Shown: positions 50,094 to 60,045 of the stretch, piece after piece
Position numbering within the stretch: the stretch's first letter is position 1
Layout of the letters: the number at the start of each line of letters is the position of its first letter
NCBI GenBank assembly: GCA_021768245.1
Contig: JAETNO010000012.1
Coordinates: forward strand, 15,194-79,193
Length of the DNA stretch: 64,000 nucleotides
Source: Bacteroidaceae bacterium
GTDB taxonomy: Bacteria; Bacteroidota; Bacteroidia; Bacteroidales; Muribaculaceae
Direction: 5' to 3'
Translations under genes and position numbers: made by a program
Notes under the pieces: generated by a model
What the model was told of the DNA's origin: nothing
The model's input: only the letters and a program-made list of their open reading frames with translations
The model's database searches: none

Positions 50094-52385
50094 ATGAAAG
50101 TAAACAAAATATTATTCCCCCTCGCCGCACTCCCCATGGTGCTCGCCTCCTGCGACGAGCAGGTGATGGAATGGCGCCAGCCGGACCCCACAGTGTCAGG
50201 CTCGGAACTCCCCTTAGAGCTTGCGGAGGAAATCGCGCGCTATGACTTCGTAAAAAACTACATGGCGCAATACCATCCCAATGTCGATATCACCGTCGGC
50301 ATGGGTCTCGACAACTTCCTTGACGATGAAGACTACCGCCAGGTAGTTCTCGACAATTTCCAGGGCGTGACCTTCGGCAACGCGATGAAACATCAGAGCA
50401 TCGTCAGCGCATCGGGAACATGCAACTGGAGCAAGGTAGACCAGTTCCTCGCAATGAACACCGGCCTGAAACTCCACGGCCATAACCTGCTCTGGCACAC
50501 CCAGCAGCAGCAGAGCTATATAAAAACATTGATTGCTCCGGAGATGGTAATCATCGGAGGTGGTGAAGGCGGCCTTGTCAACATCATCACCAATTCAGGC
50601 TTCGAGGACAAAGAGAAAGGTTGGATTTTCAATGGCAGTGGCTATACCCATGAGTTTGCTACTGACGGTCATGACGGCTCCGCGACATCTCTTCTGTGTA
50701 AAATGGAAAATAGCTCATCGAACTATGATTCACAGCTCTTTTGGCTGACGAACCTTGAAGAAGGGAAGACTTATGTAATGAAGGCATGGATTAAATCTCC
50801 CAATGGAGTCACTGTCCAGGCTCTTGCGCAGGCACCCAGCAACGGATATGCGGCCAAATATGGGCCGAATCTTGACGCCGGAAAAGACTGGACCCTCTAT
50901 GAATGGGAATTCACATTTGACGGTGAGCCGACCGGAATTGACCGTATAGGACTCCAGTTTGGTGGCAAACCCAATACGGATCTCTATATCGACGACATCC
51001 AGTTCGGTGAGAAATCCGAAGAGCCGGCCGACCCGGATATCAGCCGTGTAAATCTCATTTCCAACGGCAAATTTGCCACCAATACCGAAGGCTGGGGCAA
51101 ATATAACGGTGCAGACGACTGTCTCTCTTACAATGCAGACGAAGGAAACTTCGAGAAAGGGGCAATGCAGGTTGTCAACGCACTTACCGAACCGAGCAAT
51201 CAATGGAAGACCCAGATTCATGTCAATCTGAAAGAGAAAGTTGCAGAAGGGACACAACTCTACATTTCATATTATATCAAGACCCTTGCAGGAGAAGGCT
51301 CCGTAAGATGCTCCACCACCGGAAAGGCCCATTATCAGGGAGACCAGACAGTGTCACCCGTATGGACCCGAATAGAGTGGGCAATCACTGCCGAAGGTGA
51401 AATCGACGGCCTGAATTTCGATCTGGCAGCCGTACCCAACACCTATTTTATAGATGATGTTACTATTTCCACAGATCCATTCCCCGGTGCAGCCGAAGCA
51501 AAGGCAAAAGCCCGTACTTCCCGCGCTGCGACAATCACCTGGAAAATCATACCCGACGCAGAAAAGAAGACTATCCTTCTCAACTACATCGACAGCTGGA
51601 TTAAGGAAGCCATGGAACATCTCGGCAACAACTGCACGTCATGGGATGTTATCAACGAACCTATCGGCGACGACTGCAGGTTCCGTGGCATCGACGGCGG
51701 CTGGATGAGCGGAGAGGACTATCAGGACAAGGCTCCGACCGAGAGCGAAACCGACGGCCTCAACCTCAACTGGAACAACTCCGCCGGCAACGCACACTTC
51801 TACTGGGGATATTACTGCGGACTTGACTATGCCGTCCAGGCTTTCAAGAGCGCAGCCCAGTACAGCCCCAACGGAGCCAAGCTCTTCGTCAATGACTATA
51901 ACCTTGAGACCAACCCGAGCAAGCTCGCCAAGCTTATCGAATTTGTCAACTATATCGACAATAACGGAGCCCATGTCGACGGCATCGGAACACAGATGCA
52001 CGTGCAGAGCGGCATCTCCAAAGAGCAGGTCGACGCGATGTTCAAGACTCTTGCCGGCACAGGCAAACTCGTACGTATCACCGAACTTGACGTAGCCCTC
52101 GGCACCGCATCTCCCTCTGCGGAACAGCTCAAGCAGCAGAGCGACACCTACCAGATGATTCTGACCTCATTCTTCGAGAACGTTCCCGAAGCCCAGCAGT
52201 CGGCAATCACCATCTGGTCGCTCAGCGACAATGCCAAGGAGCACGAATATTGGCTCAAAGACCAGTGCCCCAACATCTTCGACGCCAAATATGGCCGTAA
52301 ACATGCCTACAAGGGCGTTTGCGACGCTATCGCAGGCTTCGATATAGGTGCTGACTTCGAAAGTCCCGTCTACACCAAGAAGTAA
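50094..52385 (+). CDS. GH10 endo-beta-1,4-xylanase split by two inserted carbohydrate-binding modules
   Basis: Outer-surface xylanase lipoprotein of 763 residues (lipobox MVLASC). The GH10 barrel starts at about 40 (VGMGLDNFLDD, KHQSIVSASG, LKLHGHNLLWH) and breaks near 155. Two tandem CBM4/9/22-like sandwiches follow, about 163-306 (starting NIITNSGFEDKEKGW) and 319-462 (starting NLISNGKFATNTEGW). The barrel resumes near 480 with the acid/base Glu522 in WDVINEPIGDD and the nucleophile Glu664 in RITELDVALG. This insertion layout is known from Bacteroides and Prevotella xylan loci. It lies 19 nt after the glycan-binding lipoprotein gene. Confidence 0.95.
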   Translation: MKVNKILFPLAALPMVLASCDEQVMEWRQPDPTVSGSELPLELAEEIARYDFVKNYMAQYHPNVDITVGMGLDNFLDDEDYRQVVLDNFQGVTFGNAMKHQSIVSASGTCNWSKVDQFLAMNTGLKLHGHNLLWHTQQQQSYIKTLIAPEMVIIGGGEGGLVNIITNSGFEDKEKGWIFNGSGYTHEFATDGHDGSATSLLCKMENSSSNYDSQLFWLTNLEEGKTYVMKAWIKSPNGVTVQALAQAPSNGYAAKYGPNLDAGKDWTLYEWEFTFDGEPTGIDRIGLQFGGKPNTDLYIDDIQFGEKSEEPADPDISRVNLISNGKFATNTEGWGKYNGADDCLSYNADEGNFEKGAMQVVNALTEPSNQWKTQIHVNLKEKVAEGTQLYISYYIKTLAGEGSVRCSTTGKAHYQGDQTVSPVWTRIEWAITAEGEIDGLNFDLAAVPNTYFIDDVTISTDPFPGAAEAKAKARTSRAATITWKIIPDAEKKTILLNYIDSWIKEAMEHLGNNCTSWDVINEPIGDDCRFRGIDGGWMSGEDYQDKAPTESETDGLNLNWNNSAGNAHFYWGYYCGLDYAVQAFKSAAQYSPNGAKLFVNDYNLETNPSKLAKLIEFVNYIDNNGAHVDGIGTQMHVQSGISKEQVDAMFKTLAGTGKLVRITELDVALGTASPSAEQLKQQSDTYQMILTSFFENVPEAQQSAITIWSLSDNAKEHEYWLKDQCPNIFDAKYGRKHAYKGVCDAIAGFDIGADFESPVYTKK

Positions 52386-52398
52386 TTAATCCATCCAA

Positions 52399-52445
52399 TC
52401 TCCCGCAGCTTGGAAACCGACTCCGCGCTGCGGGAGATTTCTTCT
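52399..52445 (+). terminator. Terminator-like hairpin inside the xylan locus
   Basis: TCTCCCGCAGC (52399-52409) pairs perfectly with GCTGCGGGAGA (52427-52437), 17-nt loop, followed by TTTCTTCTT. It lies 14 nt after the GH10 stop and 20 nt before the next start, so it may end most transcripts after the first four genes. Confidence 0.75.
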
Positions 52446-52457
52446 TACCTTTCAACC

Positions 52458-54161
52458 ATGAACCGCTTTATCCTTCTTGCTGTCACTATTCTCGCCCTGA
52501 CAATTCAAGCCTATGGCGAGTCGAGGCTTGAACGTCTTGACCCAGCTACCGGTCTTGTCGTCGACGGCAAGCCATTCTTCATAATCGGAGGGGAGACCGG
52601 CAACTCTATGGCATCATGCCCAAAGGATGTGACGATATGCATGAGAAAAGCTGAAAAACATGGCTACAACACAGTGCTCATTCCCGCCACATGGGAACTC
52701 ATCGAGCCAAAGGAAGGCAGCTTTGACTTCACAAGCATCGACGAAATCATCCGTCAAGCAAATGAAAAGGAGCTCAAAGTGGTGCTGTTATGGTTCGGAG
52801 CATGGAAAAACTCAATGAGCTGCTATGCTCCCTCATGGTTCAAAGCCGACACGAAGCGTTTTCCGAGAGCACGCACCCGTGAAGGCAAGCCTCTCGAAAT
52901 AGCCTCGGCGTTCTCCGACAAAGTCTACGAAGCTGACTCAAAAGCTTTCTCCCGACTCCTCCGTCACATCGCCGAAACCGACACTGCGGGTACGGTGATA
53001 ATGCTGCAACTCGAAAATGAAATCGGGATGCTCGAAGATGCCCGCGACCACTCCCCGCTCGCACTCGCGGAATATAAAAAAGGTGTACCTCCCGGGCTTA
53101 TAACCCATCTGAATAAAAACAAGAAATCACTTCACCCGCAGCTTAAGGAAAAGTGGCAAGCAGCGGGCATGAAGCAAAAGGGAAGCTGGGCCGAAGTGTT
53201 CGGCGACGATATCTATACCGATGAGATTTTCATGGCGTGGAACTACGGACTCTATGTAGAACGCCTCGCCAAAGAAGCCCGCAAGGTCTTTCCCGACATG
53301 CCACTCTATGTCAACGCCGCGATGAATTCACGGGGGCGCCGACCGGGAGAATACCCCTCAGCCGGCCCGCTCGCCCATCTCAAGGATATCTGGCATGCCG
53401 CGGCCCCGACACTCGACTTTCTCTCACCCGACCTCTACGACAAAGGATTCACCGACTGGGTAGCGGCCTATGCCCTCCCCGACAATCCTCTTTTCATTCC
53501 GGAAATAAAGACAGCCCGTGGCAACTGCGCCCAGGCACATTATATAATAGGTGAATACGGGGCCATCGGGCTTTCACCCTTTGCCTACAATCTACGTCGC
53601 TACAGCGACGCCGCCTACCAGCGGGAAGGTAATCTCCGCCTCCGCTCCCTCTTCCCCCTCCTTGCCACCTGTCAAGGCAAAGGTATGACCAACGGCTTCT
53701 ACTTCGACGCCGACAGCACTGTCAGAGTCATTGACCGCGAAGGGCTCCGCATCACTGCGAAACACTATTTCACCCTTCCCTGGGACCCGCGTGCCACCGA
53801 CGGCTCTGAGTGGCCGGCAACAGGGGGTCTCATAATCCGCCTGTCACCTATGGAATACATCGTAGCCGGCTCCGGAATAGTGCTCACATTCGAGCCTTCC
53901 GGCTCTGCGACAGCATCAGGCAGCAATCTCGGAGAGGACGGTTTTCTCAACTCCGCATCCGACCGAAGCTCCGCCGGCAGCGCGAAATGGCATGGTAAGC
54001 GAATCGGTCTTTCGTCTGTAGAGGAAGTGGAAGTAGCTCCTGACGGGACATTAGGCAGAATTCGCACATTCAACGGCGACGAGACCCATCAGGGACGCCA
54101 TGTGCGCATCGGAGTGGATAATTTCAAGATTCTTCATGTCAAACTCTATGAATATGAATAG
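52458..54161 (+). CDS. GH35-like beta-galactosidase with DUF5597 domain
   Basis: Predicted secreted glycosidase of 567 residues; the start MNRFILLAV (52458) precedes a signal peptide ending QAYG, whereas the upstream in-frame ATG at 52410 lies in the terminator hairpin. The barrel shows GKPFFIIGGETGNS, TVLIPATWELIEPKEG, and the acid/base Glu in MLQLENEIGML; a second Glu in LFIPEIKTARG is the probable nucleophile. The C-terminal region resembles DUF5597, as in Cellvibrio Bgl35A, which removes galactose from xyloglucan. In a xylan locus it may act on galactose branches; that is inference. Confidence 0.82.
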   Translation: MNRFILLAVTILALTIQAYGESRLERLDPATGLVVDGKPFFIIGGETGNSMASCPKDVTICMRKAEKHGYNTVLIPATWELIEPKEGSFDFTSIDEIIRQANEKELKVVLLWFGAWKNSMSCYAPSWFKADTKRFPRARTREGKPLEIASAFSDKVYEADSKAFSRLLRHIAETDTAGTVIMLQLENEIGMLEDARDHSPLALAEYKKGVPPGLITHLNKNKKSLHPQLKEKWQAAGMKQKGSWAEVFGDDIYTDEIFMAWNYGLYVERLAKEARKVFPDMPLYVNAAMNSRGRRPGEYPSAGPLAHLKDIWHAAAPTLDFLSPDLYDKGFTDWVAAYALPDNPLFIPEIKTARGNCAQAHYIIGEYGAIGLSPFAYNLRRYSDAAYQREGNLRLRSLFPLLATCQGKGMTNGFYFDADSTVRVIDREGLRITAKHYFTLPWDPRATDGSEWPATGGLIIRLSPMEYIVAGSGIVLTFEPSGSATASGSNLGEDGFLNSASDRSSAGSAKWHGKRIGLSSVEEVEVAPDGTLGRIRTFNGDETHQGRHVRIGVDNFKILHVKLYEYE

Positions 54162-55818
54162 ACTTACATGCCTTGGAGCGGCCTTCATCCTCGGCATCGG
54201 ACTTGCGAAGGCAGAAGTTAGGCTGCCACAGATTCTGACTGACGGCATGGTGGTGCAGCGCGACCGCCCGCTGACCCTGTGGGGCACCGCATCACCCGGC
54301 GAGGTAGTGACAGTCAAAGTTGTAAAAGGCAAAAAGCAGACCGTCACAGCCAACGCCGACGGAGAATGGTCAGCATCACTCCCTCCCTTGAAAACGGGAA
54401 AGACATATACAATCGAAGTCGGCGACAAGCGAATAGAGAATGTGGCTGTCGGCGACGTGCTCCTCTGCTCCGGACAGTCGAATATGGAACTGCCCGTGAA
54501 CCGCGTGACCGATATGTTCGCAGATGAAATTGCATCTTACTCCAATCCCGATATCCGGCAGTTCATTGTGCCTAAAGAAGTGGAGTTCCACTGCGAACGC
54601 ACTGATGTCAGCCCGGCGAGATGGGAATCCGTCGACGATAACGTGATGAATTTCTCAGCCCTTGCCTATTTCACAGCCAAGGAACTTAATGCCTCAACCG
54701 GGCTTCCCGTGGGCATAATCAACGCCTCGTGGGGAGGCACCCCAGTGGAATCATGGATTTCAGAAGAGACACTCGCCTCGACGCCATCAACTGACGTGAC
54801 CGATTTCGCATATTATGTGAATCAGAAGAGCCTTTATGAGGACGATGCCTACCGCGATGCAATCAAGGCCCAGGAAGGACGCAACTATGCGGCCTGGAAT
54901 TCTATAATCGATGCCAACGACCCGGGATTGAAAGATGTCAAGTACTATTCCCCATCCCTCGACGATTCCTCATGGGAAGAGGTAGACCTTTTCTCCACAT
55001 CATGGGCCACAAACGGCATGACACCTGAAAACGGATCCCATTGGTTCCGCAAGACAATCGACATCGACGCTTCCCACGCGGGGAAAGCCGCCACACTCCG
55101 CCTCGGCTGCATAGTGGACGCAGACTCCGTATGGATCAACGGCAGGCAGGTCGGTTTCACCTCCTATCAATATCCCCCACGCATCTATCCTATCCCCGAA
55201 GGCCTTCTAAAGGAAGGGAAGAATGTGATTACCGTGCGCCTCATCTCCCAGAACGGCACTCCGCATTTCGTGAAAGAGAAGCCATATAAAATAATCTTCG
55301 GCGACAGACCCTACGCCGTCTATGGCCGCACTCTGCCCGACGAAATCTCCCTCGAAGGGAAATGGCGTTACACAAAAGGCGCTCCCATGCCCAAAGGGCC
55401 CGACATGATGTTCTACTGCTATCTTCCTACCGTGCTCTACAATGCCATGATTGCACCCGTAATCAAATATCCGGTCAGAGGAGCCATGTGGTACCAAGGA
55501 GAATCAAACGTGGACCGCAGCAACCAGTATCCCGACCTTCTGAAAGCCATGATAGGCAACTGGCGACAGGCTTCGGGAAACAGCGGGATGCCGTTCTATA
55601 TAGTCGAACTCGCTGATTTCCTTTCGAAAGACGACCGGGGAGGGCGTGTCGCCTGGCAAAAGATGCGTGACCGACAGAAGCAGGTGGCCGATGAGGTCGA
55701 AGGAGCGGTCCTCGTCCCAAACTCCGACCTCGGAGAGTGGAACGACATCCATCCCCTCGACAAAAAGACTCTCGGACAGCGGGCAGCCCGACTCATACTC
55801 TCAGACATGGCACAATAA
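54154..55818 (+). CDS. SASA-type carbohydrate esterase (sialate O-acetylesterase-like, probable acetyl-xylan esterase)
   Basis: 554 residues from MNRLTCLGAAFILG, overlapping the previous gene by 8 nt. The first residues form a signal peptide ending GLAKA. Ser109 in LLCSGQSNMELP and the Asp531/His533 pair in NDIHPLDK form the SGNH catalytic set. MWYQGESNVDR gives the second conserved block. A galactose-binding-like jelly-roll (about 280-375, with WFRKTIDIDASHAG and ADSVWINGRQVG) is inserted in the esterase fold, as in many Bacteroidetes members. The family includes sialate 9-O-acetylesterases, but the locus points to acetylated xylan as substrate (inference). Confidence 0.88.
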   Translation: MNRLTCLGAAFILGIGLAKAEVRLPQILTDGMVVQRDRPLTLWGTASPGEVVTVKVVKGKKQTVTANADGEWSASLPPLKTGKTYTIEVGDKRIENVAVGDVLLCSGQSNMELPVNRVTDMFADEIASYSNPDIRQFIVPKEVEFHCERTDVSPARWESVDDNVMNFSALAYFTAKELNASTGLPVGIINASWGGTPVESWISEETLASTPSTDVTDFAYYVNQKSLYEDDAYRDAIKAQEGRNYAAWNSIIDANDPGLKDVKYYSPSLDDSSWEEVDLFSTSWATNGMTPENGSHWFRKTIDIDASHAGKAATLRLGCIVDADSVWINGRQVGFTSYQYPPRIYPIPEGLLKEGKNVITVRLISQNGTPHFVKEKPYKIIFGDRPYAVYGRTLPDEISLEGKWRYTKGAPMPKGPDMMFYCYLPTVLYNAMIAPVIKYPVRGAMWYQGESNVDRSNQYPDLLKAMIGNWRQASGNSGMPFYIVELADFLSKDDRGGRVAWQKMRDRQKQVADEVEGAVLVPNSDLGEWNDIHPLDKKTLGQRAARLILSDMAQ

Positions 55819-55891
55819 GGAACATTTAAACAGTATTTTTTGAATCTCAACCAGTAACTGAAAAATAATCTCCAATCCACATATTCCGACA

Positions 55892-57310
55892 ATGGACGCA
55901 ACAGTAAATATCCGACAATCACAGGAGTCAAAAGGCTTCTATAAGCTATCCATGCTGCAATGCATAGGTTTCGGTTCCGGCGACCTCGCGCAGAACCTCA
56001 TCTACCAGACCATCAGCATGTATCTGCTCTTCTTCTACACCAATGTCTACGGCCTCGACCCGGCTGTGGCGGCGGTGATGTTCCTTATAGTCCGCATAGT
56101 CGACGTAATATGGGATCCACTTGTCGGAACCTTTGTAGACAAACACAATCCACGGCTCGGAAAATACCGTGCCTATCTCGTGCTCGGCGGAATCCCGCTG
56201 ACCGGATTTGCCATCCTATGCTTCTGGAACGGCTTCTCAGGCTCATTGCTCTATGCCTATATCACATATGTAGGACTCTCCATGTGCTACACGCTCGTCA
56301 ATGTGCCCTATGGTGCACTCAACGCATCGCTCACCCGCGACACAGCTGAGATTACCAAGCTGACATCCGTCCGTATGTTCATGGCTAACCTCGGAGGTCT
56401 TGCCGTCGGCATGGGCATCCCCATCATCCTGCGCATCTTTGACCCCTCGGAAACAACCGATATGTCAATGAGCGATTCTGCCTGGTTCGCCACAATGACC
56501 CTCTATGGCTGTATAGGCCTCGGGCTATTGATATTCTGCTTCTCGCAGTGTAAGGAGCGTGTGGTGATGGACTCGAAAGAGACTGAAAACGTCAGCGTCT
56601 CCGACCTTTGGATGGAATTCGTCCACAACCGCCCGCTGCGCATCCTGGCCTTCTTCTTCGTTACAGCCTTCGCAATGATGGCAATCGGCAATGCCGCAGG
56701 AGCCTACTATATCCAGTATAACCTCAGCGGCTCCGCCACCGAACTTTCCGTTTTCATGGGACTCGGCTCAATTCCGGCCTTCATATTCATGCCCATGATA
56801 CCGGCTATCAAGAAAATGGTCGGGAAAAAGGGCATGTTCTACATATTCCTTGTCATAGCCATCGTCGGCATGGTGATGCTCTATGCCATCTCCATGATTG
56901 ATGCCCTCAAGGAGCACATGATTCTCGTCTATATCGCACAGTTCATAAAATCGACCGGAATCATAGTGGCAACCGGCTATATGTGGGCGCTCGTTCCCGA
57001 AGTGATTTCATTCGGCGAATATACCCACGGCCGACGAATCGCAGGTATCGTTAATGCACTCACAGGCATCTTCTATAAGGCCGGTATGGCTCTCGGAGGC
57101 GTGGTGCCGGGTCTCGTGCTCGCCTTCGTAGGCTTCCAGAAAGAAGCCCTGACGCAGACAGCCTTCGCCCAGCAGGGCATACTCTGGCTCGTGGCCGTAA
57201 TCCCTGCAATCCTCCTTGCGCTCGCAATGTTCATAATATCGCGCTACGAGCTCGACGATGAAGTAATCGACCGCATAAACCGCGAAATCGAAGCTCGCCA
57301 TAATGACTGA
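55892..57310 (+). CDS. GPH-family cation symporter for xylosides or xylo-oligosaccharides
   Basis: Inner-membrane major facilitator protein of 472 residues with 12 predicted helices. Family marks are [13 protein letters not shown] near the first helix, the loop [21 protein letters not shown] (DPLVGTFVD then RLGKYRAY) between helices 2 and 3, and [14 protein letters not shown]. These match glycoside-pentoside-hexuronide symporters such as XynP/XynT-type carriers. In this locus it likely brings xylose oligomers from periplasm to cytoplasm. It starts 73 nt after the esterase stop. Confidence 0.92.
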   Translation: MDATVNIRQSQESKGFYKLSMLQCIGFGSGDLAQNLIYQTISMYLLFFYTNVYGLDPAVAAVMFLIVRIVDVIWDPLVGTFVDKHNPRLGKYRAYLVLGGIPLTGFAILCFWNGFSGSLLYAYITYVGLSMCYTLVNVPYGALNASLTRDTAEITKLTSVRMFMANLGGLAVGMGIPIILRIFDPSETTDMSMSDSAWFATMTLYGCIGLGLLIFCFSQCKERVVMDSKETENVSVSDLWMEFVHNRPLRILAFFFVTAFAMMAIGNAAGAYYIQYNLSGSATELSVFMGLGSIPAFIFMPMIPAIKKMVGKKGMFYIFLVIAIVGMVMLYAISMIDALKEHMILVYIAQFIKSTGIIVATGYMWALVPEVISFGEYTHGRRIAGIVNALTGIFYKAGMALGGVVPGLVLAFVGFQKEALTQTAFAQQGILWLVAVIPAILLALAMFIISRYELDDEVIDRINREIEARHND

Positions 57311-57330
57311 CATCTAAAAAACTTACTGCA

Positions 57331-58440
57331 ATGAAAACCCCTTTAATAGCACTTACACTGCTCGCCCTCGCATCATGTGCGGGCAAACAGGCCCAGGCTC
57401 CCGCCGAACCTACCCTTAAAGACTACTTCGCCGATGATTTCCTAATAGGGGCCGCGCTCAATATGGATCTCATAAACGGCCTTGACCCTAAGGCTGATTC
57501 CATAGTGCGCCTCCACTTCAACTCCATCGTAGCGGAAAACTGCATGAAAAGCCAGGAGATACATCCCGAGGAAGGCCGCTACTATTGGGCGGCAGCCGAC
57601 TCCTTTGTGGACTACGGTGTCAAAAACGACATGGCAATCATCGGCCATACCCTCATCTGGCACTCGCAGCTCGCTCCATGGTTCCCGGTCGACTCAACCG
57701 GCGCCAAAGTGAGTCCGGATGTGCTGAAAGAACGTATGCGTGACCATATCACTACAATCATGACACGCTATAAGGGTAAAATCAAAGGTTGGGACGTTGT
57801 CAACGAAGCCATCGAGGACGACGGCTCATATCGAAAGACACCATTCTACGAAATACTCGGAGAGGAGTACATCCCCCTCGCGTTCCAATATGCCCACGAA
57901 GCCGACCCCGATGCCGAACTGTACATCAACGATTATTCGATGAACAAACCCGCAAAACGCGATGTATATGTGAAACTCGTCAACGACATGAAAGCCAAAG
58001 GACTCCGCATCGACGCCATCGGCATGCAGGGACATATGGGCATGGACTACCCCGATTTCACAGACTTTGAGAAATCTATCGAGGCATATGCATCAACGGG
58101 ATGCAACGTGATGATTACCGAATGGGACATGAGTGCGCTCCCGACCGTAAGCCGCAGCGCCAACATATCAGACAGCGTTGTCTATAACACCCTATTCAAT
58201 CCTTACCCCGACGGTCTTCCCGCCGACCTTTCCGACCATTGGAACGCACGGATGGACAGCGTGACAAATATCCTGCTCCGCCACTCCGACGTGATAAGCC
58301 GCGTGACCGCATGGGGAACTCACGACGGAATGTCGTGGAAAAACGACTTCCCGATGAAGGGACGTGTGGAATATCCCCTCCTCTTCGACCGCGACTACCG
58401 GCTCAAACCCTTCATGGCCCGTCGCCTCAACCAGCAGTGA
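57331..58440 (+). CDS. GH10 endo-beta-1,4-xylanase (second, single-domain lipoprotein)
   Basis: 369 residues with a lipoprotein signal ending LALASC (Cys16). The catalytic barrel carries [31 protein letters not shown] ([10 protein letters not shown]), acid/base Glu159 in [11 protein letters not shown] and nucleophile Glu264 in [11 protein letters not shown]. There is no CBM. Such a compact enzyme probably degrades imported oligosaccharides in the periplasm while the CBM-bearing paralogue acts outside. Lipid anchoring to either membrane face is possible. It follows the symporter gene by 20 nt. Confidence 0.95.
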   Translation: MKTPLIALTLLALASCAGKQAQAPAEPTLKDYFADDFLIGAALNMDLINGLDPKADSIVRLHFNSIVAENCMKSQEIHPEEGRYYWAAADSFVDYGVKNDMAIIGHTLIWHSQLAPWFPVDSTGAKVSPDVLKERMRDHITTIMTRYKGKIKGWDVVNEAIEDDGSYRKTPFYEILGEEYIPLAFQYAHEADPDAELYINDYSMNKPAKRDVYVKLVNDMKAKGLRIDAIGMQGHMGMDYPDFTDFEKSIEAYASTGCNVMITEWDMSALPTVSRSANISDSVVYNTLFNPYPDGLPADLSDHWNARMDSVTNILLRHSDVISRVTAWGTHDGMSWKNDFPMKGRVEYPLLFDRDYRLKPFMARRLNQQ

Positions 58441-58479
58441 CCTCAACACTCAACACTTAAAACTCAACACTCATCGAAT

Positions 58480-59472
58480 ATGAATCTTCTCCATCCTGAA
58501 AAACGATACCTCTTCCCCGCCGACTATATGGCCGACCCAAGCGTACACGTCTACAACGGACGTCTCTACATATATCCATCCCATGATTGGGAATGTGAGA
58601 ATGTAGAGAACGACAACGGCGACCAGTACGTGATGAAAGACATGCACGTGCTCTCTACCGACGACCCCATGAACGGGGAAGTCACAGACCACGGGAAAGC
58701 TCTCGACATAGCCGACATACCCTGGGCCGGACGCCAGCTCTGGGACTGCGACTGCACGGAAAAAGACGGCAAATACTACCTCTATTTCCCTCTGAAAGAT
58801 AAAAACGACATCTTCCGTATCGGTGTGGCAATCGCCGACCGACCCGAAGGCCCGTTCATACCTCAGCCCGACCCTATCCGAGGCTCCTATTCAATGGACA
58901 TCTGCGTACTTCCTGACAACGGGGAATATTATCTCTATTTCGGTGGACTCTGGGGCGGACAGCTTCAACGCTACGCCGACAACAAGGCACTTGAATCAGC
59001 CTATCTTCCCGAAGGTGACGAAGCCGCACTACCCTCACGCTGTGTGCGCCTGAGCAAGGACATGCTTCAGTTTGCCGAGGAGCCAAAGCCCATCGTCATT
59101 CTTGACTCCGAAGGAAATCCTCTCAAAGCCAATGATCCACATCGCTTCTTTGAAGCGTCATGGGTTCATAAATACAAGGGAAAATATTACCTCTCATACT
59201 CCACGGGCGACAGCCATCTGCTCTGCTACGCCATTGGCGACAACCCCTACGGGCCCTTCGTTTATGGCGGAGTTATACTGACCCCTGTCGTAGGATGGAC
59301 AACCCACCACTGCATCGTGGAGTACAAAGGCAAATGGTATCTTTTCCACCACGACAGCGTGCCCTCAGGAGGCAAGTCCTGGCTCCGCAGCCTTAAAGTC
59401 TGCGAACTGACATATGACGATGAAGGCCGCATCCTTCCCATCGACGGCGGAGGCGACCCCTACGATGAATGA
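58480..59472 (+). CDS. GH43 family beta-xylosidase / alpha-L-arabinofuranosidase
   Basis: 330 residues forming a single five-bladed propeller without signal peptide, so probably cytoplasmic. The three GH43 acids can be placed: Asp in MADPSVHVYNGRLYIYP, Asp in YSMDICVLPDNGEYY, and the general acid Glu in FFEASWVHKYKGKYY. TTHHCIVEYKGKWYLFHHDS supplies the metal-binding His of the centre. Size and lack of a C-terminal sandwich resemble subfamily GH43_1. Exact linkage cannot be predicted. It is the last plus-strand gene before a hairpin and a convergent small gene. Confidence 0.9.
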   Translation: MNLLHPEKRYLFPADYMADPSVHVYNGRLYIYPSHDWECENVENDNGDQYVMKDMHVLSTDDPMNGEVTDHGKALDIADIPWAGRQLWDCDCTEKDGKYYLYFPLKDKNDIFRIGVAIADRPEGPFIPQPDPIRGSYSMDICVLPDNGEYYLYFGGLWGGQLQRYADNKALESAYLPEGDEAALPSRCVRLSKDMLQFAEEPKPIVILDSEGNPLKANDPHRFFEASWVHKYKGKYYLSYSTGDSHLLCYAIGDNPYGPFVYGGVILTPVVGWTTHHCIVEYKGKWYLFHHDSVPSGGKSWLRSLKVCELTYDDEGRILPIDGGGDPYDE

Positions 59473-59477
59473 CAGAA

Positions 59478-59520
59478 AATGCGGGTATACCGCCATTTAC
59501 GCTATCGGTATACCCGCATT
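59478..59520. terminator. Perfect 15-bp hairpin at the end of the GH43 gene
   Basis: AATGCGGGTATACCG (59478-59492) pairs with CGGTATACCCGCATT (59506-59520), 13-nt loop, 5 nt after the GH43 stop. No T run follows on either strand. It sits between convergent genes and may end both transcripts. Confidence 0.65.
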
Positions 59521-59570
59521 AAATCCTATCCTCTCATAGGAGTATGTTTGAGTTGAATACAAACAATCTC

Positions 59571-59897
59571 TTAGTGATGGTGGTGATGATAACGGTGATG
59601 TTTCTGCTGCTTGTATAGTTCCTTATAGAACTTCTTCTGAGCCTTGCGGTATTTCTTATACTTCTTCTTAAGTTTCTTACCATGGTGTCCATGACCGTGA
59701 TAATAACCCGGGGCTCCATAGTCAACATAGTGAACCACGCGTCTTGGCGGTGGCGGAGGTAGATATGGGCCGTCATAATGATTCACACTGAATCCGGCTC
59801 CTCCAAGATCCATCCAAAACGAGACATTGGTCTGTCCGACAGCCAATGTAGAGCCGGCTATCGCCGCTGAAAGGGCTATTGCTGCTATTCGTTTCAT
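59571..59897 (-). CDS. Small secreted His/Lys/Tyr-rich protein of unknown function
   Basis: 108 residues from MKRIAAIALSAAIAGSTLA, a signal peptide ending near AVG; the frame is open further upstream to 60002, but that would bury the signal. The mature part has a short conserved-looking region (NVSFWMDLGGAGFSVNHYD), a Pro run, then a highly basic stretch of KK/Y repeats and a tail of clustered His, ending in five His. The His cluster suggests metal binding, which is inference. It lies on the opposite strand between GH43 and GH67, inside the xylan locus. Confidence 0.7.
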   Translation of the reverse strand: MKRIAAIALSAAIAGSTLAVGQTNVSFWMDLGGAGFSVNHYDGPYLPPPPPRRVVHYVDYGAPGYYHGHGHHGKKLKKKYKKYRKAQKKFYKELYKQQKHHRYHHHHH

Positions 59898-60045
59898 GAT
59901 CTTTCTATTTTTTTGTTCTACGATATCCTTAAAAACTACCCACGAATCAAAAAAGTTTGAGACATAACCATCTTTGACCAAGATATATGACAAAAACGCC
60001 ACTGCCGCATATCCTGATTTAAGTGTTTCTAATCGCTATAAAACA

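Noticed and set aside
59956..59976. Promoter for the GH67 gene from TTTG at 59956 and CATCTTTG at 59969
   Set aside because: The spacer would be only 9 nt and the -7 box starts CA instead of TA.
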